The notes under the pieces were generated by a model. That model was not told the origin of the DNA. It saw only the letters and a program-made list of their open reading frames with translations, and did no database searches. This document shows, piece by piece, positions 38,503 through 48,103 of a stretch of DNA of 64,000 nucleotides. Each line of letters begins with the position of its first letter. Position 1 is the stretch's first letter. The stretch is from Alphaproteobacteria bacterium. GTDB taxonomy: Bacteria > Pseudomonadota > Alphaproteobacteria > Rhodobacterales > Rhodobacteraceae. The translations under genes and the position numbers were made by a program. Location: positions 1-64,000 of the forward strand of contig JAUIAU010000010.1 in the NCBI GenBank assembly GCA_030425185.1, given 5' to 3'.

Positions 38503-39318
38503 ATGAAGCTGCTTTTCCTTGGCGATGTGATGGGCCGCGCAGGGCGCGCCGCGGTCATCGAGCGCCTGCCTGCCCTGCGCCGTGACTGGAGCCTCGATTT
38601 CGTCGTGGTCAACGCCGAGAACGCCTCGTCCGGGGCCGGTCTGACGGTGGATCACGCGAAGTCCCTGCTGAACGCCGGGGCTGACGTGCTGACGCTGGGC
38701 GATCATGCCTTCGACCAGAAGGAGATGATCCAAGGGATCGAGGCCGAACCGCGCATCGTCCGCCCTCTGAACTTCGCCAAGGACGCGCCCGGGCGCGGAC
38801 ACCGCGTGTATACGACCGCGCGCGGGCACAAGGTGCTGGTCGCGCAGGTGCTGGGCCAGGTCTTCATGAAGCGGCCCTTCGACGATCCGTTCTCGGCGGT
38901 GGATGCCGTGCTGCGCAGCCACCCCCGCGGCGGGATGGTGCAGGCCAGCCTCGTCGACGTGCATTGCGAGGCCACGTCCGAGAAGATGGGCATGGGCCAT
39001 TTCTGCGACGGCCGCGCCAGCGTCGTGGTCGGCACCCACACCCATATCCCGACCGCCGATGTCCAGATCCTGAAGGGCGGCACCGCCTTCCAGGCCGACG
39101 CGGGCATGTGCGGCGACTATGACAGCGTGATCGGCATGGAGAAGTCCGAGCCGCTGCGCCGCTTCGTGACCGGCATGCCGAAGGGGCGGTTCACCCCGGC
39201 GCTGGGCGAGGCGACGCTGTCGGGCCTCTATGTCGAAACCGACGACCGCACCGGTGTGGCGACCCGGGTCGAGATGGTGCGGCAGGGCGGACGGCTGCAA
39301 CCGCAAGGGCCCGCATGA
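38503..39318 (+). CDS. YmdB-like metallophosphoesterase (TIGR00282 type)
   Basis: MKLLFLGDVMGRAGRAAVIERLPALRRDWSLDFVVVNAENASSGAGLT...VVGTHTHIPTADVQIL. Confidence 0.92.
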   Translation: MKLLFLGDVMGRAGRAAVIERLPALRRDWSLDFVVVNAENASSGAGLTVDHAKSLLNAGADVLTLGDHAFDQKEMIQGIEAEPRIVRPLNFAKDAPGRGHRVYTTARGHKVLVAQVLGQVFMKRPFDDPFSAVDAVLRSHPRGGMVQASLVDVHCEATSEKMGMGHFCDGRASVVVGTHTHIPTADVQILKGGTAFQADAGMCGDYDSVIGMEKSEPLRRFVTGMPKGRFTPALGEATLSGLYVETDDRTGVATRVEMVRQGGRLQPQGPA

Positions 39319-40280
39319 CACGCGCCGAAAGCGCCGGGCTGGTCGGCCTGCTCGTCCTGCTCGGGGCGGGCTGGGGCATCACCCAGCCGCTGGCCAAGCT
39401 GGCGGTCTCGACCGGCCACGCGGCCCTCGGGCTGGTCGTCTGGCAACTGGCGATCTCGGGCGTGCTCTGCGGGGCGCTGCTGAAGCTGACCGGGCGCGGG
39501 CTGCCGCTGACCCGGCCCGCGCTGGGGCTTTACCTTGCCGTGGCGCTGGTGGGGACGATCCTGCCGAACTCGGCCAGCTACGAGGCCGCGCGGCACCTGC
39601 CCTCCGGCCTGATCTCGATCCTGCTCTCGACGATCCCGATGCTGGCCTTTCCCATCGCGCTGGCGCTCGGCCTCGACCGGTTCCGCCCGCGCCGCCTGGC
39701 CGGGCTCGGCTGCGGGCTGGCGGGCGTGCTGCTGATCGTGGGGCCTGAGGCGAGCCTGCCCGATCCCGCGATGCTGGCCTGGGTGCCGATCGCGCTGATC
39801 GCCCCGGCCTTCTACGCCTTCGAGGGCAATTTCCTCGCCCGCTGGGGCCGCCCCGAGGTGGACCCGGTGCAACTGCTCTGCGGTGCCTCGATCGTCGGCG
39901 TGGCCATCGCGCTGCCGGTGGCGCTGGCGACGGGACGCACGGTCGCCTTTCCCGCGCCGTCGGACTGGAGCCTCGCCGAGACCGCGCTGGTCGGAAGCTC
40001 GGTCGTCCACTGCATCGTCTATGCCAGCTACTTCTGGATGATCGGCCGCGCCGGGCCGGTCTTCTCGGCGCAGGTCAGCTACCTCGTCACCGGCTTCGGG
40101 GTCCTCTGGGCAAAGCTCCTCCTGGGCGAGAGCTACTCCGCCTGGGTCTGGGGGGCGATGGGCCTGATGTTCGTGGGGCTCTTCCTCGTGCAGCCGCGCC
40201 CGAAACTGGCAGCCGTTCTGCCGCAGGACGGGACGCTGGACAGCGCCGCGCCGCAGCTTCAGGATGGCCCGCGGCCCTGA
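39315..40280 (+). CDS. DMT (EamA) family transporter
   Basis: About 10 TM; LGAGWGITQPLAKLAVSTGHAALGLVVWQL. Confidence 0.85.
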   Translation: MTRAESAGLVGLLVLLGAGWGITQPLAKLAVSTGHAALGLVVWQLAISGVLCGALLKLTGRGLPLTRPALGLYLAVALVGTILPNSASYEAARHLPSGLISILLSTIPMLAFPIALALGLDRFRPRRLAGLGCGLAGVLLIVGPEASLPDPAMLAWVPIALIAPAFYAFEGNFLARWGRPEVDPVQLLCGASIVGVAIALPVALATGRTVAFPAPSDWSLAETALVGSSVVHCIVYASYFWMIGRAGPVFSAQVSYLVTGFGVLWAKLLLGESYSAWVWGAMGLMFVGLFLVQPRPKLAAVLPQDGTLDSAAPQLQDGPRP

Positions 40281-40304
40281 CCTGAGAGGGAGCGCGCGCG
40301 CCCC

Positions 40305-42086
40305 ATGATCGAGCTTGGACTCTCGCCCACCGCCGAGGCGGTGCTGACGCTTGCGGTCGTCGCGGCGATGTTTCTCGCCTTCCTGCGCGAGGTCTACCCG
40401 GCCGAGGTCGTGGGCATGGCCGCCGCCGCCTTCTTCCTCGTCACCGGCATCCTGCCCTATGACACCGCGCTGGGCGTGCTGTCTAACCCGGCCCCCTGGA
40501 CCATCCTCGCGATGTTCCTGATCATGGGCGGGCTGGTGCGCACCGGGGCGCTCGACTGGCTGACGCGGCTGGCCGAGGGGCAGGCCGACAACAACCCGCG
40601 CCTGACGCTCGTCGGCCTCTTCGGCTTCGTGGTGATCGCCAGCGCCTTTCTCAACAACACGCCGGTCGTGGTCCTGATGATCCCGGTCTTCGTCCAGATC
40701 GCGGGCAAGCTGGGCAAGGCCCCGTCCAAGCTGCTGCTGCCGCTGTCCTATGCCGCGATCCTCGGCGGGATGCTGACGCTGATCGGCACCTCCACCAACC
40801 TGCTGGTCGACGGCGTGGCGCGGGCGAAGGGGCTGGAGGCCTTCTCGATCTTCGAGATCACCGCGCTCGGGGTGATCCAGGTCGCGGTCGGCATGGCCTA
40901 TCTCGCGCTGATCGGGCGCAAGCTGTTGCCCGAGCGCGTGTCGATGAGCGCGATGCTCGGGCAGGGCCGCCGCAAGATGAAGTATTTCACCGAAGTCGCG
41001 CTGCCCGAGGACAGCAACCTGATCGGCCAGAAGGTCCTCGAGATCGACCTGTTCACCCGCGACGGCGTGCGGCTGATCGACGTGCTGAGGGGCGATGCCT
41101 CACTACGCCGCAACCTCGGCGCCGTGGTGCTGGAGCCGGGCGACCGGGTCGTCCTGCGCTCGGAAATGACCGAGCTTCTGGGCCTGCAGCAGAACAAGGA
41201 CCTGCGGATGGTGGACAAGTTGTCCTCGGTCCAGACCACGACGGTCGAGGTGCTGATCACCCCCGGCGCGCGGATGGTCGGCCGGTCGCTGGGCGCGCTG
41301 CGCCTGCGGCGGCGCTACGGCGTCTATCCGCTGGCGGTGCACCGGCGGAACCAGAACATCGGGCGGCAGCTCGACGACGTGGTGGTGCAGGTCGGCGACA
41401 CGCTGCTGGTCGAGGGGGCGCCCGACGACATCCGGCGGCTGGCGGCGGACATGGACCTCGTCGACATCGCGGCGCCGGTCGCGCGGCCCTATCGCCGGTC
41501 GCACGCGCCGGTCGCCGTGGGGGCGCTGGTCGCGGTGGTCGGCCTCGCGGCCTTCAACGTCGCCCCGATCCTGCTGCTGGCGGTGGTCTCGGCCGTCGTG
41601 GTGCTGGTCGCCCGCGCCATCGACGCGGACGAGGCCTTCTCGTTCATCGAGGGCCGCCTGATGGCGCTGATCTTCGCCATGCTGGCGGTCGGCGCGGCGC
41701 TCGACGCCTCCGGCGCGGTGAAGCTGATCGTCGATGTCCTGGCGCCCGGGCTGGCGCTGCTGCCGCCCGCGCTGGTGATCTTCGCGGTCTATTTCCTCGC
41801 CTCGGTGCTGACCGAAGTGGTGTCGAACAACGCGGTCGCGGTGATCCTGACGCCGATCGCCATCGAACTGGGGGTGGCGCTGGGCCTCGACCCGCGCCCT
41901 CTGGCGGTGGCGGTGATGTTCGCGGCCTCGGCCGCCTTCGCGACGCCCATCGGCTACCAGACCAACATGCTGGTCTATGGTCCCGGCGGCTATCGTTTCA
42001 CCGACTACTTGCGTGTCGGCATCCCGATGAACATCCTGCTGGGGATCACCGCGAGCCTGATGATCCCCCTGATCTGGCCGCTCTGA
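40305..42086 (+). CDS. SLC13/DASS family permease with central TrkA-C (RCK_C) domains
   Basis: PYAAILGGMLTLIGTSTNLLVDG; SVLTEVVSNNAVAVILTPIAIELG. Confidence 0.9.
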   Translation: MIELGLSPTAEAVLTLAVVAAMFLAFLREVYPAEVVGMAAAAFFLVTGILPYDTALGVLSNPAPWTILAMFLIMGGLVRTGALDWLTRLAEGQADNNPRLTLVGLFGFVVIASAFLNNTPVVVLMIPVFVQIAGKLGKAPSKLLLPLSYAAILGGMLTLIGTSTNLLVDGVARAKGLEAFSIFEITALGVIQVAVGMAYLALIGRKLLPERVSMSAMLGQGRRKMKYFTEVALPEDSNLIGQKVLEIDLFTRDGVRLIDVLRGDASLRRNLGAVVLEPGDRVVLRSEMTELLGLQQNKDLRMVDKLSSVQTTTVEVLITPGARMVGRSLGALRLRRRYGVYPLAVHRRNQNIGRQLDDVVVQVGDTLLVEGAPDDIRRLAADMDLVDIAAPVARPYRRSHAPVAVGALVAVVGLAAFNVAPILLLAVVSAVVVLVARAIDADEAFSFIEGRLMALIFAMLAVGAALDASGAVKLIVDVLAPGLALLPPALVIFAVYFLASVLTEVVSNNAVAVILTPIAIELGVALGLDPRPLAVAVMFAASAAFATPIGYQTNMLVYGPGGYRFTDYLRVGIPMNILLGITASLMIPLIWPL

Positions 42087-42102
42087 GCGAAGGAGACCGC
42101 CG

Positions 42103-42465
42103 ATGCGCCCGCTGCCCCTTGCCGCTGTCCTGACCCTTGCCCTGGCCGGTACGGCGCTGGCAGGTCCCCGGCCCGCCGGGATCGCCCTGACCGAGACCGG
42201 GCTGACGGTGACCCTGACGAATTCCGCGCGCTGCCAGGTGCCGCGCCCCGGAACCGCGCTGGCGTGGTCGGGCACGCTGGCGGGCTGCGGCGCGGACTGG
42301 AGCTACGCCGTGACGCTCGACCCCGGCACCAACCCGGCGCGCGAGGTCGTTCGGGCGATCTTCGCCGACAGCGTCCAGATGGCCGCCATCGGCCGGGTCG
42401 TGCTGACCGACGCGCGGGGACATGACCGCGTCTTCGTCTCGCCGCCGCCCACGGCCGAGGACTGA
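42103..42465 (+). CDS. Hypothetical secreted protein
   Basis: Signal peptide MRPLPLAAVLTLALAGTALA followed by a small domain. Confidence 0.6.
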   Translation: MRPLPLAAVLTLALAGTALAGPRPAGIALTETGLTVTLTNSARCQVPRPGTALAWSGTLAGCGADWSYAVTLDPGTNPAREVVRAIFADSVQMAAIGRVVLTDARGHDRVFVSPPPTAED

Positions 42466-42519
42466 GCCCGCTGTTCCGCCCCTTCCCCCGGCCTATGTCG
42501 CGGCGAAAGGGAGGCGGAG

Positions 42520-43089
42520 ATGGATGATCTGGCCCGCATCGAGGTCGACAGCGCCGCGGCGCTCTGGGCGTGGCTCGCCGCGCATCACGGGCAGGCCGAG
42601 GGCGTCTGGCTGGTGACCTGGAAGGAGGCCGATCCGGCGCGCTACGTCTCGCGGGAGGCGGTGCTCGACGCGCTGATCGCCTACGGCTGGATCGACGGGC
42701 GGCGCAAGATCCTCGACGACCTGCGGACGATGCAGCTGATCTCGCCGCGCCGTCAGCAGGTCTGGGCCGAGAGCTACCGCACCCGCGCCGCGCGCCTGAT
42801 CGACGACGGGCGCATGCAGCCGCCCGGCCTCGCCGCGATGGCCGCGGCGCAGGCGGCGGGCACCTGGGAGGGCCGTCCGGAGGTCGAGGCGCTGCAGGTC
42901 CCCGACGACCTGGCGGCAGAGTTCGCTGCCGCGCCCGGGGCGGGGGCGTGGTTCGCGCAGGCCGCACCGTCCTACCGGCGCAACGTGCTGCGCTGGCTGG
43001 CCGGGGCGAAGCGGGCCGACACCCGCGCGCGGCGGCTGGCCGAGATCGCCGGGCGCGCCGCCCGGGGGGAGAAGGTGCCGCAGTTCTGA
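42520..43089 (+). CDS. YdeI/OmpD-associated (bacteriocin-protection-like) family protein
   Basis: VDSAAALWAWLAAHHGQAEGVWLVTWKEADPARYVSREAVLDALIAYGWIDGRR. Confidence 0.85.
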   Translation: MDDLARIEVDSAAALWAWLAAHHGQAEGVWLVTWKEADPARYVSREAVLDALIAYGWIDGRRKILDDLRTMQLISPRRQQVWAESYRTRAARLIDDGRMQPPGLAAMAAAQAAGTWEGRPEVEALQVPDDLAAEFAAAPGAGAWFAQAAPSYRRNVLRWLAGAKRADTRARRLAEIAGRAARGEKVPQF

Positions 43090-43114
43090 AGGCTCAATGG
43101 CCGCGCCGGTGCTG

Positions 43115-44890
43115 TCAGAGGGGCCAAGCGACCAGCAGGACCGGGATGCTGACCACGAGGATCAGCGCCTCCAGCGGCAGGCCCATCCGCCAGTAATCCC
43201 CGAACGCATAGCCGCCGGGGCCGAGGATCAGGGTGTTGTTCTTGTGCCCGATGGGGGTGAGGAACGCCGCCGAGGCCGCCACCGCGACTGCCATCAGGAA
43301 GGGATCGGGGTTGACGCCCAGCCGCTCGGCCATCGAGATCGCCACCGGGGCCGCGACGATGGTGGTGGCGGTGTTGTTCAGCACGTCCGACAGGGTCATC
43401 GTCACCGCCATCAGCACGGCGAGGATCGCCCAGGCGGGCAGGCCCTCGGTCAGGCCGATCAGGGCCCCTGCCAGCAGGTCTGTCCCGCCCGAGGCCTCGA
43501 GCGCCGCGCCGAGCGGGATCATCGAGCCGAGCAGCACGATCACCGGCCATTCCACCGGGGTGTAGAGATCGCGCAGCGGCAGGATGCCGGTCAGGACATA
43601 GGCCACCACGACGGCCCCGAGCGCGATGGGCAGGTAGACGAGGCCGAGGCTGGCCGCCAGCACCGCCGCCGCGAAGAGGCCGATCGCAAGCCAGGTGCGG
43701 CCCTCGCGGGTCACCTCGGCGCCGCCCGCCAGCGGCAGCGCGTCCAGCCAGTCGGCGAGGTCGTCCCGCCCGGAGGCGGGCGCGAGGATCAGCAGCACAT
43801 CCCCGGCCCGCAGCGGCGTCGCGCGCAGCGGCGCGGTGCCGGTGCGGCCCTCGCGGGCCAGCCCGACCAGCAGGGCGCCGCGCCGCCAGCCGAGGCCGAC
43901 CGCCTGCGCGCTGCGCCCGACGAGGCGCGAGTCGGGGGTCAGCACCAGTTCGAGGAACGCCGGGTCGCCGCCCGCCGCGTCGAGCCGGGCGAGCCGCTCG
44001 GGCGTGGCGGCGGCGAGGCCCTGCGCGCTGCGCAACTCCTCCAGCGCCGCGGGCGCGGCCTCGACCAGCAGCACGTCGCCCGCGGCGAGGGGCATGTCGT
44101 CGGCGGGGTCGGAGTGGCGGGTGTCCCCGCGCCGCAGGCCCCGCACCGTCACGTCGGCGTCCCGGGCGGCCGCGCGCAGGGCGGCGACCGGCTGGCCGTC
44201 GAGCGCGCTGCCCTCGGGCAGGACCAGCTCGCACAGGTAGCCGCGCCCGCCGCCGCCGCGCGGGCGGTCGCCCGCCTCCCCGCCCTGCGGGATCAGCCGC
44301 CAGCCGACCAGCGCGACGAAGGCGATCCCGGCCAGCGCGGCCGCCGCCCCCACCGGGGCGAAGTCGAACATCGCGAAGGGCGCGCCGAGGCTGTCCTCGC
44401 GGATCGACGAGATGATGATGTTGGGCGGCGTGCCGATCAGCGTCGCCATCCCGCCGAGGATGGTGGCGAAGGAGAGCGGCATCAGCGTCAGCCGCGCCGC
44501 GCGCCCGGCCTTGCGGGCCGTCTCGATATCAACCGGCATCAGCAGCGCCAGCGCCGCGACGTTGTTCATGAAGGCCGACAGCACCCCCGCGATGCCGCCC
44601 ATCAGCGCGATGTGGCCCTGCAGGGCGCGGCCCGGATCGACGAGGGTCCGCGTGATCAGCGCCACCGCGCCCGCCCGCACCAGCCCCGCCGAGACGATCA
44701 GCACCAGCGCCACGATCAGCGTGGCCGGGTGGCCGAAGCCGCTGAAGGCGTCCTCCTTGGGCACGAGCCCGGAGACCACCCCGACGATCAGCGCCCCGAA
44801 GGCGACGACGTCGTACCGGATGCGGCCCCAGAGCAGGAGCCCGAACACCGCCGCAAAGAGCGCGAACAGCAGGGACTGGTCGGTGGTCAT
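43115..44890 (-). CDS. SLC13/DASS family permease
   Basis: PLSFATILGGMATLIGTPPNIIISSIRED; TLSDVLNNTATTIVAAPVAISMAERLG. Confidence 0.9.
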   Translation of the reverse strand: MTTDQSLLFALFAAVFGLLLWGRIRYDVVAFGALIVGVVSGLVPKEDAFSGFGHPATLIVALVLIVSAGLVRAGAVALITRTLVDPGRALQGHIALMGGIAGVLSAFMNNVAALALLMPVDIETARKAGRAARLTLMPLSFATILGGMATLIGTPPNIIISSIREDSLGAPFAMFDFAPVGAAAALAGIAFVALVGWRLIPQGGEAGDRPRGGGGRGYLCELVLPEGSALDGQPVAALRAAARDADVTVRGLRRGDTRHSDPADDMPLAAGDVLLVEAAPAALEELRSAQGLAAATPERLARLDAAGGDPAFLELVLTPDSRLVGRSAQAVGLGWRRGALLVGLAREGRTGTAPLRATPLRAGDVLLILAPASGRDDLADWLDALPLAGGAEVTREGRTWLAIGLFAAAVLAASLGLVYLPIALGAVVVAYVLTGILPLRDLYTPVEWPVIVLLGSMIPLGAALEASGGTDLLAGALIGLTEGLPAWAILAVLMAVTMTLSDVLNNTATTIVAAPVAISMAERLGVNPDPFLMAVAVAASAAFLTPIGHKNNTLILGPGGYAFGDYWRMGLPLEALILVVSIPVLLVAWPL

Positions 44891-45031
44891 GGGGGCAGCC
44901 TAGCGGCTGGGGCGGGCGAGGGGTAGGGGGCGGGGCCGCGCCGGGGCGGCGGAGGGGCGCACCGACCTTGCCGCGTCGGCGGACCTCGCCTATAGAGCGG
45001 CCTGATCCAGCACAGGACGGACGAGGACGAC

Positions 45032-45775
45032 ATGGCCGGCCATTCCAAATGGGCGAACATCCAGCACCGCAAGGGGCGGCAGGATGCGGCGCGCTCGAAG
45101 CTTTTCTCCAAGCTCGCCAAGGAAATCACCGTGGCGGCGAAGATGGGCGATCCCGACCCCGACAAGAACCCGCGACTGCGGCTCGCCGTGAAGGAGGCCA
45201 AGTCGAACTCGGTCCCGAAGGACGTGATCGACCGCGCGATCAAGAAGTCGCTGGGCGGTGACGCCGAGAACTACGAGGAGATCCGCTACGAGGGCTACGG
45301 CCCCGGCGGCGTGGCGCTGATCGTCGAGGCGATGACCGACAACCGCAACCGCACCGCCTCGAACGTGCGCTCGACCTTCGGCAAGTACGGCGGCAACCTC
45401 GGCGAGACCGGCTCGGTCGGCTTCATGTTCGACCGCAAGGGCCAGATCCTCTACCCGGCCGAGGCGGGCGACGCGGACACCGTGATGATGGCGGCGATCG
45501 AGGCCGGGGCGGAAGACGTCGAGTCCTCGGAAGACGGCCACGTGATCTGGTGCGCCTTCGAGGACCTGAACGACGTCTCGACCGCGCTGGAAGCCGAACT
45601 GGGCGAGGCCGAGTCGACCAAGCTCGTCTGGCGGCCGCAGACCACCACAGAACTCGGCCTCGACGAGGCGCAGAAGCTGATGAAGCTGATCGAGGTGCTG
45701 GAGGACGACGACGACGTGCAGTCGGTCACCGGCAACTTCGAGATGTCCGACGAGGTGATGGCGCAGCTCGCCTGA
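45032..45775 (+). CDS. YebC/PmpR family transcriptional/translational regulator
   Basis: [50 protein letters not shown]. Confidence 0.96.
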   Translation: MAGHSKWANIQHRKGRQDAARSKLFSKLAKEITVAAKMGDPDPDKNPRLRLAVKEAKSNSVPKDVIDRAIKKSLGGDAENYEEIRYEGYGPGGVALIVEAMTDNRNRTASNVRSTFGKYGGNLGETGSVGFMFDRKGQILYPAEAGDADTVMMAAIEAGAEDVESSEDGHVIWCAFEDLNDVSTALEAELGEAESTKLVWRPQTTTELGLDEAQKLMKLIEVLEDDDDVQSVTGNFEMSDEVMAQLA

Positions 45776-45863
45776 AGGCGGCGCGCGGCATTGATCGGGG
45801 GTCCGGGCGGCTGCGTCCGGGCCCTTTTCTTTTGTGGCGCGCGGGCGGCGGGGGCGGGCCGGT

Positions 45864-45885
45864 GAGTATTTGGGCCAAGAAGAAG
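45864..45885 (+). repeat. Copy of the GAGTATTTnnGCCAAGAAGAAG repeat
   Basis: GAGTATTTGGGCCAAGAAGAAG, identical to 19326-19347. Confidence 0.8.
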
Positions 45886-45924
45886 CGGGGGGGCACGCGA
45901 AAGCGCGCGGGGTCGGCGAGCGGT

Positions 45925-46161
45925 TTACTCGGCGGCGAGGCGTGGCGGGCGTTCGGCCAGCAGAGCGGGGATCGAGATATCCTCGTCGAGTTGCGGCCAG
46001 TGCAGGCCGAACGGCGAGATGGCGACATCCGCCAGCGCTTCGGCGGTCGCGTCGCGCAGCCTCGGGAACCAGGCCAGAGGCACGCCCAGGATCCGGCCGT
46101 CGGCAAGATGCACCCACAGCGTGTCGGTGTCGCAGCGGACCTCAGTTGCCGAAATGCTCAT
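45925..46161 (-). CDS. DUF2442 domain protein
   Basis: VRCDTDTLWVHLADGRILGVPLAWFPRLRDATAEALADVAISPFGLHWPQLDEDISIPALL. Confidence 0.88.
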   Translation of the reverse strand: MSISATEVRCDTDTLWVHLADGRILGVPLAWFPRLRDATAEALADVAISPFGLHWPQLDEDISIPALLAERPPRLAAE

Positions 46162-46378
46162 GCCACGCCCTCCTGATCCGGTCGGCATTGTCCTCGGTCA
46201 TCCGCACGATCAGCCGTTGGGTCCGGGCATCGAACCCGGCGCTGCGGTCGATCCGCGCCGGATCAAGCCAGACCTTCGCTTCGCCCCGGTCGCGCATCAC
46301 GTGCACGGGTTCGCGGGGATCGCCCTCGTTCGAGTAGAAGAAGAACCGAAACCCATCGAGACGCAAGACCGTCGGCAT
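46142..46378 (-). CDS. DUF4160 domain protein
   Basis: MPTVLRLDGFRFFFYSNEGDPREPVHVMRDRGEAKVWLDP; overlaps the DUF2442 gene by 20 nt. Confidence 0.88.
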   Translation of the reverse strand: MPTVLRLDGFRFFFYSNEGDPREPVHVMRDRGEAKVWLDPARIDRSAGFDARTQRLIVRMTEDNADRIRRAWHEHFGN

Positions 46379-46477
46379 CCTTTCACCCTAGCGCGGTTCG
46401 CAGCGCGCGTCAGCCGCTGGTTGCACCGGTCCTGCGCCAAGGCTAGCACGCCCGGGGCAACGCGCGAGGGGGATCCC

Positions 46478-47089
46478 ATGACCGCTTTCCTTGCCGGGGT
46501 TTCGCTCGGGCTGTCGCTGATCCTCGCGATCGGGGCGCAGAACGCCTTCGTGCTGCGTCAGGGGCTGCGGCGGGCGCATGTGTTGCCGGTGGTGCTGACC
46601 TGTGCGCTGTCGGACGCGGTGCTGATCGTGCTGGGGGTCAGCAGTTTCGGCTGGGTGGCGGCGCGGCTGCCGCTGGTGGCGCCGGTCCTCGTCTGGGGCG
46701 GGGCGGCGTTCCTCGGGGTCTACGGCGCGCTGCGGCTGCGGGCGGCCCTGCGCGGGGGCGAGCGGCTCGACGCGGCGGAGGCGGGGACCGGCAGCCTGCG
46801 CGCGGCGGTGGGCACCTGTCTCGCGCTGACCTGGCTCAACCCGCATGTCTATCTCGACACGGTGGTCTTCCTCGGCTCGGTCTCGACGCGCTACGGCGAC
46901 GCGGCGGCGCTCTTCGGTGCGGGGGCGGTGACGGCGAGCTTCGTCTTCTTCTTCGCGCTCGGCTACGGCGCGCGGGCGCTGGCGCCGGTCTTCGCCCGGC
47001 CGGGCGCGTGGCGGGTCCTGGACCTCGTCATCGCGGCGGTGATGTGGGCGCTGGCGGCCAAGCTGGTGGCGGGGCAGCTGGCGGGCTGA
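46478..47089 (+). CDS. LysE/ArgO family amino-acid exporter
   Basis: GVSLGLSLILAIGAQNAFVLRQGLRRAHVLPVVLTCALSDAVLI. Confidence 0.9.
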   Translation: MTAFLAGVSLGLSLILAIGAQNAFVLRQGLRRAHVLPVVLTCALSDAVLIVLGVSSFGWVAARLPLVAPVLVWGGAAFLGVYGALRLRAALRGGERLDAAEAGTGSLRAAVGTCLALTWLNPHVYLDTVVFLGSVSTRYGDAAALFGAGAVTASFVFFFALGYGARALAPVFARPGAWRVLDLVIAAVMWALAAKLVAGQLAG

Positions 47090-47128
47090 GGTGTGGACAA
47101 GCCCGGCGCGGCGTGGTCTGTCGGCGTC

Positions 47129-48031
47129 ATGCAATCCACCCCCGGAAACCCTGTCGTCGGCGTGCTCTGGATGCTCCTGACGGGGCTCTGTTTCGTCGCG
47201 GTCACGGCGCTGGTGAAATCGCTCGGCACCGGGATCCCGGCGGCGCAGTCCGCCTTCCTGCGCTACGCGCTGGGGCTGGTGTTCCTGCTGCCGGTGCTGC
47301 CGCAGCTTCTGCGGCTGCCGGGAGGCGCGCGGATGTGGACCTGGTTCGGCCTGCGCGGTGCCGCGCATACGCTGGGCGTGATCCTGTGGTTCTTCGCGAT
47401 GACCCGGATTTCCATCGCCGAGGTCACGGCGATGAACTACCTCAACCCGGTCTATGTCACGCTGGGGGCGGCGGTGTTCTTCGGCGAGAAGCTGGCGCTG
47501 CGGCGGCTGGCGGCGGTGGGGGTCGCGCTGCTGGGCGCGCTGATCATCCTGCGGCCCGGCCTGCGCGAGGTCTCGGACGGGCACGTGGCGATGATCTTCA
47601 CGGCGATCTTCTTCGGGGTCTCCTACCTGCTGGCCAAGAAGTTCTCGGGCGAGGTCTCGGCGGGCGTGGTCGTCGCCATGCTGTCGCTCACGGTCACCAT
47701 CGGGCTGGCGCCCTTCGCGCTGGCGGTCTGGGTGCCGGTGACGGCGCACCAGGTCTTCGTGCTGTTCTGCGTGGCCTGTTTCGCAACCGCCGGGCATTAC
47801 ACGATGACCCGCGCCTTTGCCGCGGCGCCGCTGACCGTGACCCAGCCGGTGACCTTCGTGCAGCTCGTGTGGGCAACGCTGCTCGGCGCGCTTGTTTTCG
47901 GCGAGCCGGTCGACGCCTTCGTGGTGCTGGGCGGCGGGCTGATCATCGCCTCGATCAGCTTCATCACCTGGCGCGAGGCCCAGCTGCGGCGCGGGCGGGT
48001 CACGCCCTCGGTGCCCGAAACCAAGCTGTGA
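47129..48031 (+). CDS. DMT (EamA) family transporter
   Basis: Ten hydrophobic segments; GNPVVGVLWMLLTGLCFVAVTALVKSLGTGIPAAQSAFLRYALGL. Confidence 0.88.
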   Translation: MQSTPGNPVVGVLWMLLTGLCFVAVTALVKSLGTGIPAAQSAFLRYALGLVFLLPVLPQLLRLPGGARMWTWFGLRGAAHTLGVILWFFAMTRISIAEVTAMNYLNPVYVTLGAAVFFGEKLALRRLAAVGVALLGALIILRPGLREVSDGHVAMIFTAIFFGVSYLLAKKFSGEVSAGVVVAMLSLTVTIGLAPFALAVWVPVTAHQVFVLFCVACFATAGHYTMTRAFAAAPLTVTQPVTFVQLVWATLLGALVFGEPVDAFVVLGGGLIIASISFITWREAQLRRGRVTPSVPETKL

Positions 48032-48103
48032 CACCGTCTTTCGGATGACAGCCGCGGGCAGGCGGGGCAGAGTGGCAGGGCACGATGTCGAGGAGGCCTG
48101 CCG

